Source of the DNA: Oscillospiraceae bacterium
GTDB taxonomy: Bacteria > Bacillota > Clostridia > Oscillospirales > Oscillospiraceae
DNA length: 64,000 nt
Direction: 5' to 3'
NCBI GenBank assembly: GCA_017415425.1
Contig: JAFQGT010000020.1
Span: 1 to 64,000 of the forward strand
Made by a program: the position numbers and the translations under genes. Shown here one piece after another: positions 25,933-34,686 of this stretch. The notes beneath the pieces were generated by a model. That model saw nothing but the letters and a program-made list of their open reading frames with translations. It searched no databases and had not been told where the DNA came from. Numbering within the stretch: position 1 is the stretch's first letter; every line of letters begins with the position of its first letter.

Positions 25933-26613
25933 TTAGCGGTTGTTGGGGTCGTAATTGCGACCGAATTGCAGATTGGAGAATTTGCTGGTGGTAGTATCTG
26001 TGACGGGGTGTTTGGGATCAGCGGTGGGGATGGACTCGTCGGCAGTGCCAACCAAAGTCTGCAGATTCGCGGAGATCTCCTCTGCCACAGCCTGGGTCTC
26101 GGCATCCTGCGTGCCCTCTACCCGATCAAAATCAAAGGCACCGGAGGGTACGGTCAAAGGCAGGTTGGCGTTTTTGATCCGGTCCAGCGCATTGAGGCAG
26201 GAGTGGATCTGTTCTTTCAGCTCGTCAATCTTCTTGCAGGCCAGTCGCTTGGCATCCTCCACCCGTGCATTTTCCACGGCGATCAGAGAGTCTGCGTTTT
26301 TGGCGTTTTCAATGGCTGCGGAATTGGCATCGGTAAGCATTTGAGTGCACTTGGCTTCTGCTTCCTTCACCATCAGATCACAGGTTTTCTGTGCGTTCAC
26401 AATGGCATCCTTTATGCTGGCTTCGTTGCTGCGGTATTCTTCCAATTTGCTGACCAGAACCTTCATCTTGCTTTTTAGCAAAGCGTTTTCCTTATACAAG
26501 GTGACATAGTCCTCGGTCAGAGGTTCCAGGAATTCATCCACAGACTGCATATCGTAGCCGCCAAAGGTAGCGCGGCTGAAAGAGATCTGATCAATCTGTT
26601 GAGGTGTAAACAT
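25933..26613 (-). CDS. divIVA: DivIVA domain cell-division protein
   Basis: 226 residues. The N-terminus (MFTPQQIDQISFSRATFGGY, then DVDEFL-like QSVDEFLEPL) is the DivIVA membrane-curvature-binding domain. Residues 40-150 are a long charged coiled coil, and the C-terminal 70 residues are low-complexity and acidic. The protein should sit at division sites or cell poles. The gene is 21 bp downstream of sepF, the usual order in Firmicutes. GAGAGGACAC precedes the ATG. Confidence 0.88.
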   Translation of the reverse strand: MFTPQQIDQISFSRATFGGYDMQSVDEFLEPLTEDYVTLYKENALLKSKMKVLVSKLEEYRSNEASIKDAIVNAQKTCDLMVKEAEAKCTQMLTDANSAAIENAKNADSLIAVENARVEDAKRLACKKIDELKEQIHSCLNALDRIKNANLPLTVPSGAFDFDRVEGTQDAETQAVAEEISANLQTLVGTADESIPTADPKHPVTDTTTSKFSNLQFGRNYDPNNR

Positions 26614-26634
26614 AGTGTGTCCTCTCTTTGTGAA

Positions 26635-27147
26635 TTAGAAATGACTGTCAGCGTCTGCCTGAATATTTTCCAAATCCCCGGTGACATCCATATTGTGGGG
26701 GCAGAACAGGTAAGTGGACTGTGCGATTTTTTTCACACGGCCATCCAGGGCATATACGCTGCCGGACAGGAAGTCAACAACCCGGCGGGTCAGAGACTTG
26801 TCCACATTTTCCATATTCAAAATGACAGCTTTTCTTCTGCGAAGCTCGTCGGCAGCTTTGGCTGCGTCATCAAAAGTTTTGGCGTGGAACAGGACGACCT
26901 CCTGCTTACCGGAACTCATATTCAGCACCTGACCGTTGAAGCCGGTAGATGCGGTAGCGGTAGCGGTGGTAGCGGTATAGGCACTCTCAGTTTCCTGTGC
27001 AACTGCAGCGAAAGGAGAGGTACGGCGTGCACGGGGAGCAGCTTCTTGGGCGTCCTCTTCGTACTCTTCCATTTCCTCTTCGTAATCGTCGTAATCCTCA
27101 TCGGAATAGGGCTGGGCAAACTTTTTTACATTATCCCAAAAACTCAT
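26635..27147 (-). CDS. sepF: Cell division protein SepF
   Basis: 170 residues. The N-terminal MSFWDNVKKFAQPYSDEDY is an amphipathic membrane-targeting helix followed by an acidic linker rich in Asp, Glu and Tyr. The C-terminal SepF fold is shown by VVLFHAKTFDDAAKAADELR, ILNMENVDKSLTRRVVDFLS and GSVYALDGRVKKIAQSTYLF. SepF anchors FtsZ to the membrane and shapes the septum. I chose ATG 27147 with AGGAGGAAAC before it, nine codons downstream of another possible start. It lies in the yggS-sepF-divIVA cluster. Confidence 0.93.
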   Translation of the reverse strand: MSFWDNVKKFAQPYSDEDYDDYEEEMEEYEEDAQEAAPRARRTSPFAAVAQETESAYTATTATATASTGFNGQVLNMSSGKQEVVLFHAKTFDDAAKAADELRRRKAVILNMENVDKSLTRRVVDFLSGSVYALDGRVKKIAQSTYLFCPHNMDVTGDLENIQADADSHF

Positions 27148-27192
27148 CTTTCTGTTTCCTCCTAATATGTTCACATCTGTCCCAGGATGAGA

Positions 27193-27888
27193 TTATGAAT
27201 ACCTGCGGGCACCAAAGATAGCAGTTCCTACCCGGATCATAGTACTGCCACAGGCAATCGCATCCGCATAATCATCGGACATTCCCATAGACAAAATATC
27301 GACAGATACATTATCGTATTTTTTTGCCGTTATGTCAACAGCAAGGTGGTATATTTCTTGAAAAAATTTGTGATTATCCGTCGAATTTTGGCAAATCGGA
27401 GGGATTGCCATCAGCCCGCGGACACAAATGTTGGAAAAGTTTTCCATTTGGCTAAGGATCTGGTGGATCTGCTCAGTGGAGAAACCGGACTTACTTTCCT
27501 CGTTGCCTACATTGATCTCCAGCAAAATATCCTGGCAAATACCCTGCCGGGCGGCCTCTTTGTCCACAGCTTCCAAAAGATGCATAGAATCAATGCTCTG
27601 AATCAGACTGACCTTTCCCACCACCTGCTTGACTTTGTTGGTCTGCAGATGGCCGATGAAATGCACAGGTACACCGTCATAGGCGTTCTGTGCCTGCTTT
27701 GCGGTCAGTTCCTGGGCCCGATTTTCTCCGCAGCAGTCCACACCGGCCCGAATGGCTTCCCGGACGGCATCCGCATCGTTCATTTTGGTGGCGGCGCATA
27801 GAAGAATTTCACTGGGATCTCTGCCCGCAGCCAAGGCGGCTTTTGCTATATCCTCTTTGATGCGGGCAACGTTTTCTGCGATGGACAT
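27193..27888 (-). CDS. yggS: YggS-family pyridoxal phosphate homeostasis protein
   Basis: 231 residues, a single alanine-racemase-like barrel. The PLP lysine lies in LLCAATKMND; ENRAQELTAK, HFIGHLQTNKVKQV, LEINVGNEESKSGF, LMAIPP and SMGMSDDYADAI are family hallmarks, and the last binds the phosphate. The protein binds PLP and balances vitamin B6 and amino-acid pools but has no known catalytic role. It heads the yggS-sepF-divIVA unit, as in many Firmicutes. The strong terminator behind hfq separates it from the upstream genes. Confidence 0.94.
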   Translation of the reverse strand: MSIAENVARIKEDIAKAALAAGRDPSEILLCAATKMNDADAVREAIRAGVDCCGENRAQELTAKQAQNAYDGVPVHFIGHLQTNKVKQVVGKVSLIQSIDSMHLLEAVDKEAARQGICQDILLEINVGNEESKSGFSTEQIHQILSQMENFSNICVRGLMAIPPICQNSTDNHKFFQEIYHLAVDITAKKYDNVSVDILSMGMSDDYADAIACGSTMIRVGTAIFGARRYS

Positions 27889-27913
27889 ACAATACCTTCT
27901 TTCTGTATCGGCA

Positions 27914-27950
27914 CAAAAAGGCGGCGAAGCATAGCTCCGCCGCCTTTTTG
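27914..27950. terminator. Terminator after hfq
   Basis: CAAAAAGGCGGCG (27914-27926) and CGCCGCCTTTTTG (27938-27950) pair perfectly, with an inner AGC/GCT extension. It lies one base after the hfq stop codon on the minus strand and ends the miaB-to-hfq operon. Confidence 0.88.
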
Positions 27951-28169
27951 CTACACTGCTTTTACCGGCTTCATAGGGGCCAGGGTCGAGATGGCGTGCT
28001 TGTAGATCATCTGCTGTTTGCCATCGCTGACCAAAACCACCACAAAGTTGTCATACCCTGTAATGGTGCCCCGGAGCTGAAAGCCGTTCATAAGAAACAG
28101 TGTGACGGGAATCTTATCCCGGCGCACTTCGCTGAGAATGGCTTCCTGTAGATTGATAGAGTCAGACAT
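27951..28169 (-). CDS. hfq: RNA chaperone Hfq
   Basis: 72 residues with the Hfq Sm fold: [41 protein letters not shown] (Sm1) and [12 protein letters not shown] (Sm2, with the KHA signature). Hfq forms hexamers that bind U-rich and A-rich RNA. It begins 45 bp after miaA, the order found in many bacteria. I use ATG 28169, with AAGGAATAC before it; a longer frame upstream extends into the end of miaA and lacks similarity. Confidence 0.95.
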   Translation of the reverse strand: MSDSINLQEAILSEVRRDKIPVTLFLMNGFQLRGTITGYDNFVVVLVSDGKQQMIYKHAISTLAPMKPVKAV

Positions 28170-28213
28170 ATGTATTCCTTCTTTCTTTTGGGATACACAA
28201 ATCTTACCATTTT

Positions 28214-29149
28214 TCACTTGTCGGATGTTGCCAAGACCTGTCGGGCTCGGGCAAGAATTTCAATGTTTGTTTGACCTTGTTCCCGGAGCAGCCAATGGAT
28301 TGCAGGATTTCTGCGGAACCAGGTCAGTTGCCGCTTGGCGTATTTTCGGGAGGATTGTTGAACCAGCGCGGTGGCTGTTTCAATGGAGCTGCGTCCGGAC
28401 AACGCGTCTACAAATTCCTTGTATCCGATGGCCTGCATAGCGGTGCATTTTTCGGGGATACCCCGTGCCAAAAGACTGCGGATCTCATCCAAAAGACCGG
28501 CTTCCAGCATAGTCTCCACCCGTCGGTCGATCCGGTCGTATAGGTCCTGCCGGTCTGCGTCCTCCAAAGCGAACCAGACGGGGTCATATCGGGAAGGCAG
28601 CAGCTGGGTTCTTTTGTTGTGCTGGGTGATGGTCTGGCCGGTCTCCAGATATACTTCCATTGCCCGAATGATCCGCTTTCGGTCGGAAGGATGCAGCCGA
28701 TCGGCTGATTCCGGATCTACCTGCCGCAGCTGGGCAATAATGGCTTCAATTCCTTCTGTCTCGGCCTGCGCTTCCAGCCGCTCCCGGCAGCCGGTGGCAG
28801 GGCAGGGGGCAAAGTCATTGCCCCGGATCAAGGCGTCCATATATAGGCCTGTGCCGCCTGTAATGATAGCGGTTTTACCCCGTGCCACAATATCGTCCAC
28901 AATGGGCGTGGCCATTTGACAGTATTTGCCTACGGAAAAATCCTCCTGAGGTTCTGCCACCGACAGCATATGGTGGGGGATGCCATCCATTTCTTGGGTT
29001 GTGGGTTTGGCGGTTCCGATATCCATATATTTGTAGATTTGCATAGAATCGCAGGATACCACTTCACCATCCAGCTCCTTCGCCAACGCGATGGACAGGG
29101 CGGTTTTGCCGGAGGCGGTAGGACCGGCAATACAGATGATTTGATTCAT
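28214..29149 (-). CDS. miaA: tRNA dimethylallyltransferase MiaA
   Basis: 311 residues. The P-loop [17 protein letters not shown] is at the N-terminus; [25 protein letters not shown] and [14 protein letters not shown] are family motifs, and [13 protein letters not shown] and [12 protein letters not shown] lie in the tRNA-binding part. MiaA adds a dimethylallyl group to A37 of tRNAs that read codons starting with U. The MiaB enzyme that next modifies the same base is encoded upstream in this operon. Confidence 0.96.
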   Translation of the reverse strand: MNQIICIAGPTASGKTALSIALAKELDGEVVSCDSMQIYKYMDIGTAKPTTQEMDGIPHHMLSVAEPQEDFSVGKYCQMATPIVDDIVARGKTAIITGGTGLYMDALIRGNDFAPCPATGCRERLEAQAETEGIEAIIAQLRQVDPESADRLHPSDRKRIIRAMEVYLETGQTITQHNKRTQLLPSRYDPVWFALEDADRQDLYDRIDRRVETMLEAGLLDEIRSLLARGIPEKCTAMQAIGYKEFVDALSGRSSIETATALVQQSSRKYAKRQLTWFRRNPAIHWLLREQGQTNIEILARARQVLATSDK

Positions 29150-29167
29150 AGGGAGAGAGACCTCCTG

Positions 29168-29422
29168 TTAGTCGTCCAGTTCCTTCTTGCAGTTGGGGCA
29201 GTGCCGGGGCAGGGTGCGATTGCCGGCCATCGTGTCACCGCAGTAGGGACACTTGACAAAAATCACCCGGTACACAAGACCGCAAAATGCCACAGCAAGA
29301 CCCACCCACAGCATCCAGAGGACAGCAGGCTTCATAAGGGCACCCAGTACGGCAATGGCCAGCCCACTCCACATAAGCAATTGGTGGATGAGAAAGTGTT
29401 GTTTTAACTTGCGAGTATCCAT
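29168..29422 (-). CDS. Small two-helix membrane protein with C-terminal zinc ribbon
   Basis: 84 residues. Two hydrophobic helices (about residues 14-50) are followed by a zinc ribbon, CPYCGDTMAG and CPNCKKELDD, in the cytoplasm. No family name is recognised. It sits 18 bp upstream of miaA and 88 bp downstream of mutL. AAGGAG precedes the ATG. A membrane-attached metal or nucleic-acid contact role is possible but unproven. Confidence 0.75.
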   Translation of the reverse strand: MDTRKLKQHFLIHQLLMWSGLAIAVLGALMKPAVLWMLWVGLAVAFCGLVYRVIFVKCPYCGDTMAGNRTLPRHCPNCKKELDD

Positions 29423-29510
29423 AGTGTTCTCCTTAGCCTGAGCAATATAATCCGAACACGCCTGAGTGGGCGTCTGATTGGCTCAGACTTGCTTTTATTC
29501 AGTGATGGGC

Positions 29511-31382
29511 TTAACAGCGCTTAAATTGCTTTTCCAGCTGCTTCTTGCTTAGGCTGATGCAAATGGGACGGCCGTGGGGGCAGTGCTTCAAATCCTCCCG
29601 GGCCATCACCTGTTCTGCCAGCACCATCAGCTCCGCAGTGCTTGTCTTCCAGCCGGCCTTGATGGCGGCCTTGCAGGCGACAGTGTGGAGCAGTTCATCC
29701 CGAACGGTATCGATCCGCTCTGCACGGCCCTTCAGCAGATCACTTGCCAGCAGCTCCAGCGCTTCTTCTGCCTGTGTCACATCCAGATCCATCGGGATCT
29801 GTCTGACCAGCAGCGTATTCTCTCCGAATTCCTCAATTTCAAAACCCAGTTCTTCCAGTAGCATCCGGTTATCCAGCAAAATGGCAGCGCCCTCGGCGCT
29901 GAGCCGGCAGGAAACCGGCATAAGAAGACTTTGGGAGGAAAGGGGTTCTTGATTGGCTTTTAGTTTTTCAAACAGAATCCGCTCGTGGGCGGCGTGCTTG
30001 TCGATCAGATAGGCTTCCTCATCCCGCTGAATAAGAATGTAGCTGTTGTACAGCTCTCCCACAAACTGCCAGGGGGTATCCTGAGGGATAGCTTCCATAA
30101 CCACCTGCTCCGGAATTTCTTCCACAGGCTGCGAAGAGGGAATAGGCACTACGGCAGGCAGGATGACAGACTCCCGGATGACCGGATTTATGGTCTGCTC
30201 CACAGCTTTGACCGTCACCGCAGCGGCAAGGGGATCAGGCGTTGGTCCGTCGCTGACCGCTTGTGTGAATACTTTGTATTCCTGGGCGCTCATTGTACGG
30301 AAGAAGCTCTCTTGCTTTTGAGATGCCGTAGCCGGTGCAGCCTTGTGAGGCTGAGAGACCGCAGGAGCAGGCTTAAACTGCATAGAAGGACGGTCCGGGG
30401 TCTTGTTCAGCGCGCCCAGAACGCCATAATGGATGCAGTCAAAAACTGCTTTCTCGTTTAAGAATTTCACTTCGGTCTTGGCAGGATGCACATTCACATC
30501 CAGCGCATTGGCAGGAAGGCGCAAATGCAGCACACAGGCAGGGAATTTGCCCACCATCATCTGATTTCGGTAAGCCTCTTCCAGCGCAGCCACCAACAGC
30601 CGGGATTTTACCGGCCGGTCATTGACAAAGAAGGTTTGCAGGGCTCTGCTGGGGCGGGCATCGGTAGGCTTGGAAATGTAGCCGGTGAGGGTATACTGTT
30701 CCCATTTGCTCTCCAGCTCTATCATCTTGCCGCATTCTCTGCCGTAGACGCAGTACACAGCAGCTTCCAAAGAGCCTGTTCCGGGGGTAGAGAGGACTTC
30801 TTTGCCGTCCCGCAGGAACCGGAAAGCTACCTCCGGGTGTGCCAGAGCTTGCATCTGGACGGCGGCAGAAACCTTGCTGCCCTCCACGGTGTCGGATTTC
30901 ATAAACTTCATCCGGGCGGGGGTGTTGTAGAACAGATCCCGGACAATGATGGTAGTGCCGTCGGGACAGCCTGCTTCGCTCTCTTCTGTAATGATACCGG
31001 CTTCCAAATGGATGGAAGTACCTGCAATTGCGCCCGGTGTTTTGGTCAAAAGATCGATCCGGCTGACGGATGCGATGGCAGCCAGCGCTTCACCCCGGAA
31101 ACCCATCGTAACAATGGCAGACAGATCCTCCGCCGTTTTCAGCTTGGAGGTGGCGTGACGCAAAAATGCGGTCCGGGCGTCCTCCGGACTCATACCGCAT
31201 CCGTTGTCGGTGACCCGTAAAAAGGTCATACCGCCGTCCCGGATCTCCAGAGTTACCTGGGAAGCACCGGCATCCACGGCGTTTTCCAGCAGCTCCTTTA
31301 CCACAGAGGCAGGGCGTTCCACCACCTCTCCTGCGGCAATCAAATTGGCAATATGAGGGGAAAGTTGAATGATTTTTGGCAT
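29511..31382 (-). CDS. mutL: DNA mismatch repair protein MutL
   Basis: 623 residues. The GHKL ATPase N-terminus shows ELLENAVDAGA, VTDNGCGM and GFRGEALAAI. A variable linker follows (about residues 330-430), then the C-terminal dimerisation/endonuclease domain with DKHAAHERILFE, close to the DQHA(X)2E(X)4E nuclease motif, plus ACKAAIKAG and HCPHGRP. It should nick the new strand after MutS finds a mismatch, as in bacteria lacking MutH. I chose ATG 31382 with GAGGTG before it. A CPBP protease gene separates it from mutS. Confidence 0.96.
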   Translation of the reverse strand: MPKIIQLSPHIANLIAAGEVVERPASVVKELLENAVDAGASQVTLEIRDGGMTFLRVTDNGCGMSPEDARTAFLRHATSKLKTAEDLSAIVTMGFRGEALAAIASVSRIDLLTKTPGAIAGTSIHLEAGIITEESEAGCPDGTTIIVRDLFYNTPARMKFMKSDTVEGSKVSAAVQMQALAHPEVAFRFLRDGKEVLSTPGTGSLEAAVYCVYGRECGKMIELESKWEQYTLTGYISKPTDARPSRALQTFFVNDRPVKSRLLVAALEEAYRNQMMVGKFPACVLHLRLPANALDVNVHPAKTEVKFLNEKAVFDCIHYGVLGALNKTPDRPSMQFKPAPAVSQPHKAAPATASQKQESFFRTMSAQEYKVFTQAVSDGPTPDPLAAAVTVKAVEQTINPVIRESVILPAVVPIPSSQPVEEIPEQVVMEAIPQDTPWQFVGELYNSYILIQRDEEAYLIDKHAAHERILFEKLKANQEPLSSQSLLMPVSCRLSAEGAAILLDNRMLLEELGFEIEEFGENTLLVRQIPMDLDVTQAEEALELLASDLLKGRAERIDTVRDELLHTVACKAAIKAGWKTSTAELMVLAEQVMAREDLKHCPHGRPICISLSKKQLEKQFKRC

Positions 31383-31387
31383 ATAAG

Positions 31388-32074
31388 TCACCTCATAGCA
31401 GAGATACTGATCTGATTGACGGTCATATGGATCAGCATAGGGGAAAGAATAGTATCGGATTTTTCATAGGCCCAGGCAAGGGCAACAGAAGCGGGAACGT
31501 ACTGCACAAAGCACAGCAGCAGGGTAAATCCATCCTGCCTGCCGACATAGCCTGTTACGTGGATGAGGCTAAATACCAGCGTAGATGCCGCATATGCCAG
31601 AAACCGGCTCCTTTTATGAAGTCCCTGAAACAGCAGTCCCCGAAACAGAACTTCCTCGGTGATGGGCACCAGAAATACCGTTGCAATGGACATAAGGGTA
31701 AACTGCTCTTGGGTCATATCCATAACGGCAGCGTCGTTAACATTGACAAAATCCGGCTTCAGGTAGGTAATGCCGTGGGAAACCGCAATCATAGCCAGAT
31801 AGTACAGAATAAATCCCAGCACGGCAAACCGCAGGCACTGCCAGGGGGCGCGGATTGCCTGCCGCAGAGAATTACTTAGAAACTTCCGGAAAATGATCAG
31901 GATCATAAGAAAGTTTACAAAGAAGTAAACCAGATTCAGCTCGGTTTCCGAAAGGGGCCTGAGCAGCTGCTGATTGCCTGCGTTCAGCAAAAGAGGTAAC
32001 GCAAACAGATCGATCAGCAGATAGGCCCAACCCAGGAGAAACTCCCGGCGGGTCATAGAAATGGATAGTTTCAT
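31388..32074 (-). CDS. CPBP-family intramembrane metalloprotease
   Basis: 228 residues with six to seven membrane helices. The family's three motifs are visible: EEVLFRG near residue 142, a helix ending FSLIHVTGY with the second histidine, and HMTVN near the C-terminus. CPBP (CAAX protease and bacteriocin-processing) proteins cut within the membrane; in Firmicutes roles range from bacteriocin immunity to protein maturation. The placement inside the mutS-mutL operon, with only 1 and 5 bp to its neighbours, seems to be a stowaway rather than a repair factor. Confidence 0.88.
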   Translation of the reverse strand: MKLSISMTRREFLLGWAYLLIDLFALPLLLNAGNQQLLRPLSETELNLVYFFVNFLMILIIFRKFLSNSLRQAIRAPWQCLRFAVLGFILYYLAMIAVSHGITYLKPDFVNVNDAAVMDMTQEQFTLMSIATVFLVPITEEVLFRGLLFQGLHKRSRFLAYAASTLVFSLIHVTGYVGRQDGFTLLLCFVQYVPASVALAWAYEKSDTILSPMLIHMTVNQISISAMR

Positions 32075-32075
32075 A

Positions 32076-34682
32076 TTACTCCAACATTTTCTTCAGCTTA
32101 AACAGTTCATTCATAGCTTCAATTGGGGTCAGCGTTTCTACGCTGATGGAACTGAGCGCCTGACAGACCTGCTGGGAACGCAGATCCAGCAAACTGATCT
32201 GGTCGTCCTGGGGTTCTTCCCGGATAAGAACAGGTCCGCGGCCTTCTGCGTTTTCCAGTTCTTGGAGAATTTCTCTTGCCCGGTTTATCACACTGTTGGG
32301 CAGACCTGCCAGCTTGGCTACCTCTACGCCGAAGCTGTCATCGGTAGCGCCGGGGACGATCTTCCGCAGGAAAATCATCTTGTCGCCCCGTTTCTTCACG
32401 GCGATATTATAGTTTTTAATATTGGGAAGTTCCTTTTCAATTACGCTCAGCTCGTGATAGTGGGTGGCAAACAGGGTCTTTGCACCCAGATGCCGAGAGC
32501 TGGCGGCGTATTCCAGAACCGCTCGGGCGATGGCCATACCGTCGTAAGTGGATGTGCCCCGTCCAATCTCGTCCAGAATCAGCAAGCTTTTGGTGGTGGC
32601 GTATTTCAAGATGGATGCCACCTCTGCCATCTCCACCATAAAGGTGGATTGACCGGAGGCCAGATCGTCGCTGGCACCGATCCGGGTAAATACCCGATCT
32701 ACAAGACCGATCCGTGCGGAACGGGCAGGGACGAAAGATCCCATTTGCGCCATCAGCACGATCAGTGCCACTTGACGCATATAGGTAGACTTACCGGCCA
32801 TATTGGGGCCTGTAATAATGGAAACTTGGTTATCCTGTGCCCCCAGATAGGTGTCATTGGGAACGAACAGGGTATCCTTGAGCATCTGCTCCACCACAGG
32901 GTGGCGGCCATCGGTAATAGAGATCTCGCTATCCAGACAGATCTCCGGACGGCAGTAGTTGTTTTTGACCGCCACGGTTGCCAAAGAGCACAGAGCATCG
33001 GCGGCGGCCACGGCGGCGGCAGAGGTCTGTACCCGGGCGGCCTGCAGAGCTAGATGCTCTCGCAGGCGGGAGAAGATCTGGTATTCCAGTGCGGTGAGTC
33101 GCTCCTTGGCGGTGAGCACCTGCTCCTCCAATTCCTTCAGCTCGGGGGTAATGTAGCGCTCATTGTTGGCAAGGGTCTGCTTGCGGATATAGTGGGCCGG
33201 TACTTGGTCAATGAAGGACTTTGATACCTCGATGTAATAGCCAAACACTCGGTTATAGCTGACCCGCAGGGTACGGATGCCGGTCTTTTCCCGTTCCGCC
33301 GCCTCAATGGCCAAAATCGTGCCTGCGCCGCCGTTCATAATATCCCGCAGATGGTCGGCTTCCGGGTCTGCGCCCTTACGGATGATACCGCCCTCCCGGA
33401 CAGTCAGGGGCGGCTCATCCACGATGGTGCTTTCAATCAGATCCGCACAGTCGGTGAGGGGATCAATGGCCTCTTCCAGCTTTCGCAGCAGGGAACTTTC
33501 TGTCTGCTGCAGCTGATGCTTCACTGCTGGCAGCGCCCGTAATCCCCGGGCAAGACCGAGCAGATCCCGGCAATTGACGGTGCCGGTGACAATGCGGGTC
33601 ATTACCCGCTCCAGATCGGATACGTCCTTTAAGGCTTCCTCCAATTCGCCCCGGCAGACGGTGGACTGCACCAGTTCTTCCACGGCGCTCTGACGGCGGC
33701 TGATCTCCGCCGCATCCAGCAAAGGTTTTTCCAGCCAGCTGCGGAGCATTCGCCCGCCCATTGCGGTATGGGTCTTGTCCAGCACCCACAGCAGAGTGCC
33801 TTTTTTCTCTTTGGAACGGAGGGTCTCTGTCAATTCCAGATTCCGGCGTGCATCCATATCCAGCTCCATAAAGCGGCCGGTGGTGTAGTACTGCAGCTGA
33901 CGAATGTGGGCCAGATCGTTCTTCTGTACACTCAGCAGATACCGCAGCAGGCTGCCTGCTGCCAGGATTGCTTCCGGCAGACCGGTAAGTCCCAGCTGGG
34001 ACAGGGGAAGACCAAAATGCTGCTCCAGCACATCTGCGGCCTCTTGCTCCAAAAACTGCTCCGGCTTTCCCTCGTTGACACAGCAATTCAGCCGCTGGAA
34101 CAGGGCAGTGCAGATGCTTTCTGCTTGGGAGGCTGCACCAAAACGCAGCACCTCCGAGGGGGAGAACCGACCCAGTTCCGACGCAGCGGAAGGACCGTCA
34201 GCGCACATAGTCACAAAGAATGCGCCGGTAGAAATATCGCAGAAAGCAAGACCCAGCCGAGTATCCTGTCCGCACAGACAGCCGATGTAGTTATTCCGGC
34301 TCTCATCCAGCATACAGCTTTCCGTGACTGTGCCGGGGGTGACGATACGGGTAATATCCCGCTCCACGATGCCTTTGGCCTGGGCAGGATCTTCCATCTG
34401 CTCACAAATGGCGACTCTATAACCCTTTTGGACCAGCCGGGCGATGTAAGCATCCACACTGTGGTAGGGGACGCCGCACATAGGGGTCTGCTCCTCCTTG
34501 GGCTTGTTCCGATCCCGGGTGGTCAGAGTCAGATCCAGCTCTCTTGCAGCCAGTTTGGCGTCATCGTCAAACATCTCATAGAAGTCGCCCAGACGGAAAA
34601 ACAGGATGCAATCCTGGTTCTGTTCTTTGATTTCAAAATATTGACGCCGCATAGGGGTCAATTCAGCCGTTTTCTCAGCCAT
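32076..34682 (-). CDS. mutS: DNA mismatch repair protein MutS
   Basis: 868 residues. The N-terminal mismatch-reading domain has the FYEMFDDDAKLAA segment with the Phe-x-Glu motif; the C-terminal ATPase has GPNMAGKSTYMRQ (Walker A), LLILDEIGRGTSTYDG (Walker B and following) and FATHYHELS. The end has the helix-turn-helix dimerisation part. MutS recognises mismatches and recruits MutL, encoded downstream. I chose ATG 34682 with AAGGACTGAG before it, rather than an upstream GTG nine codons earlier. It starts 4 bp after the miaB stop. Confidence 0.97.
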   Translation of the reverse strand: MAEKTAELTPMRRQYFEIKEQNQDCILFFRLGDFYEMFDDDAKLAARELDLTLTTRDRNKPKEEQTPMCGVPYHSVDAYIARLVQKGYRVAICEQMEDPAQAKGIVERDITRIVTPGTVTESCMLDESRNNYIGCLCGQDTRLGLAFCDISTGAFFVTMCADGPSAASELGRFSPSEVLRFGAASQAESICTALFQRLNCCVNEGKPEQFLEQEAADVLEQHFGLPLSQLGLTGLPEAILAAGSLLRYLLSVQKNDLAHIRQLQYYTTGRFMELDMDARRNLELTETLRSKEKKGTLLWVLDKTHTAMGGRMLRSWLEKPLLDAAEISRRQSAVEELVQSTVCRGELEEALKDVSDLERVMTRIVTGTVNCRDLLGLARGLRALPAVKHQLQQTESSLLRKLEEAIDPLTDCADLIESTIVDEPPLTVREGGIIRKGADPEADHLRDIMNGGAGTILAIEAAEREKTGIRTLRVSYNRVFGYYIEVSKSFIDQVPAHYIRKQTLANNERYITPELKELEEQVLTAKERLTALEYQIFSRLREHLALQAARVQTSAAAVAAADALCSLATVAVKNNYCRPEICLDSEISITDGRHPVVEQMLKDTLFVPNDTYLGAQDNQVSIITGPNMAGKSTYMRQVALIVLMAQMGSFVPARSARIGLVDRVFTRIGASDDLASGQSTFMVEMAEVASILKYATTKSLLILDEIGRGTSTYDGMAIARAVLEYAASSRHLGAKTLFATHYHELSVIEKELPNIKNYNIAVKKRGDKMIFLRKIVPGATDDSFGVEVAKLAGLPNSVINRAREILQELENAEGRGPVLIREEPQDDQISLLDLRSQQVCQALSSISVETLTPIEAMNELFKLKKMLE

Positions 34683-34686
34683 ATTC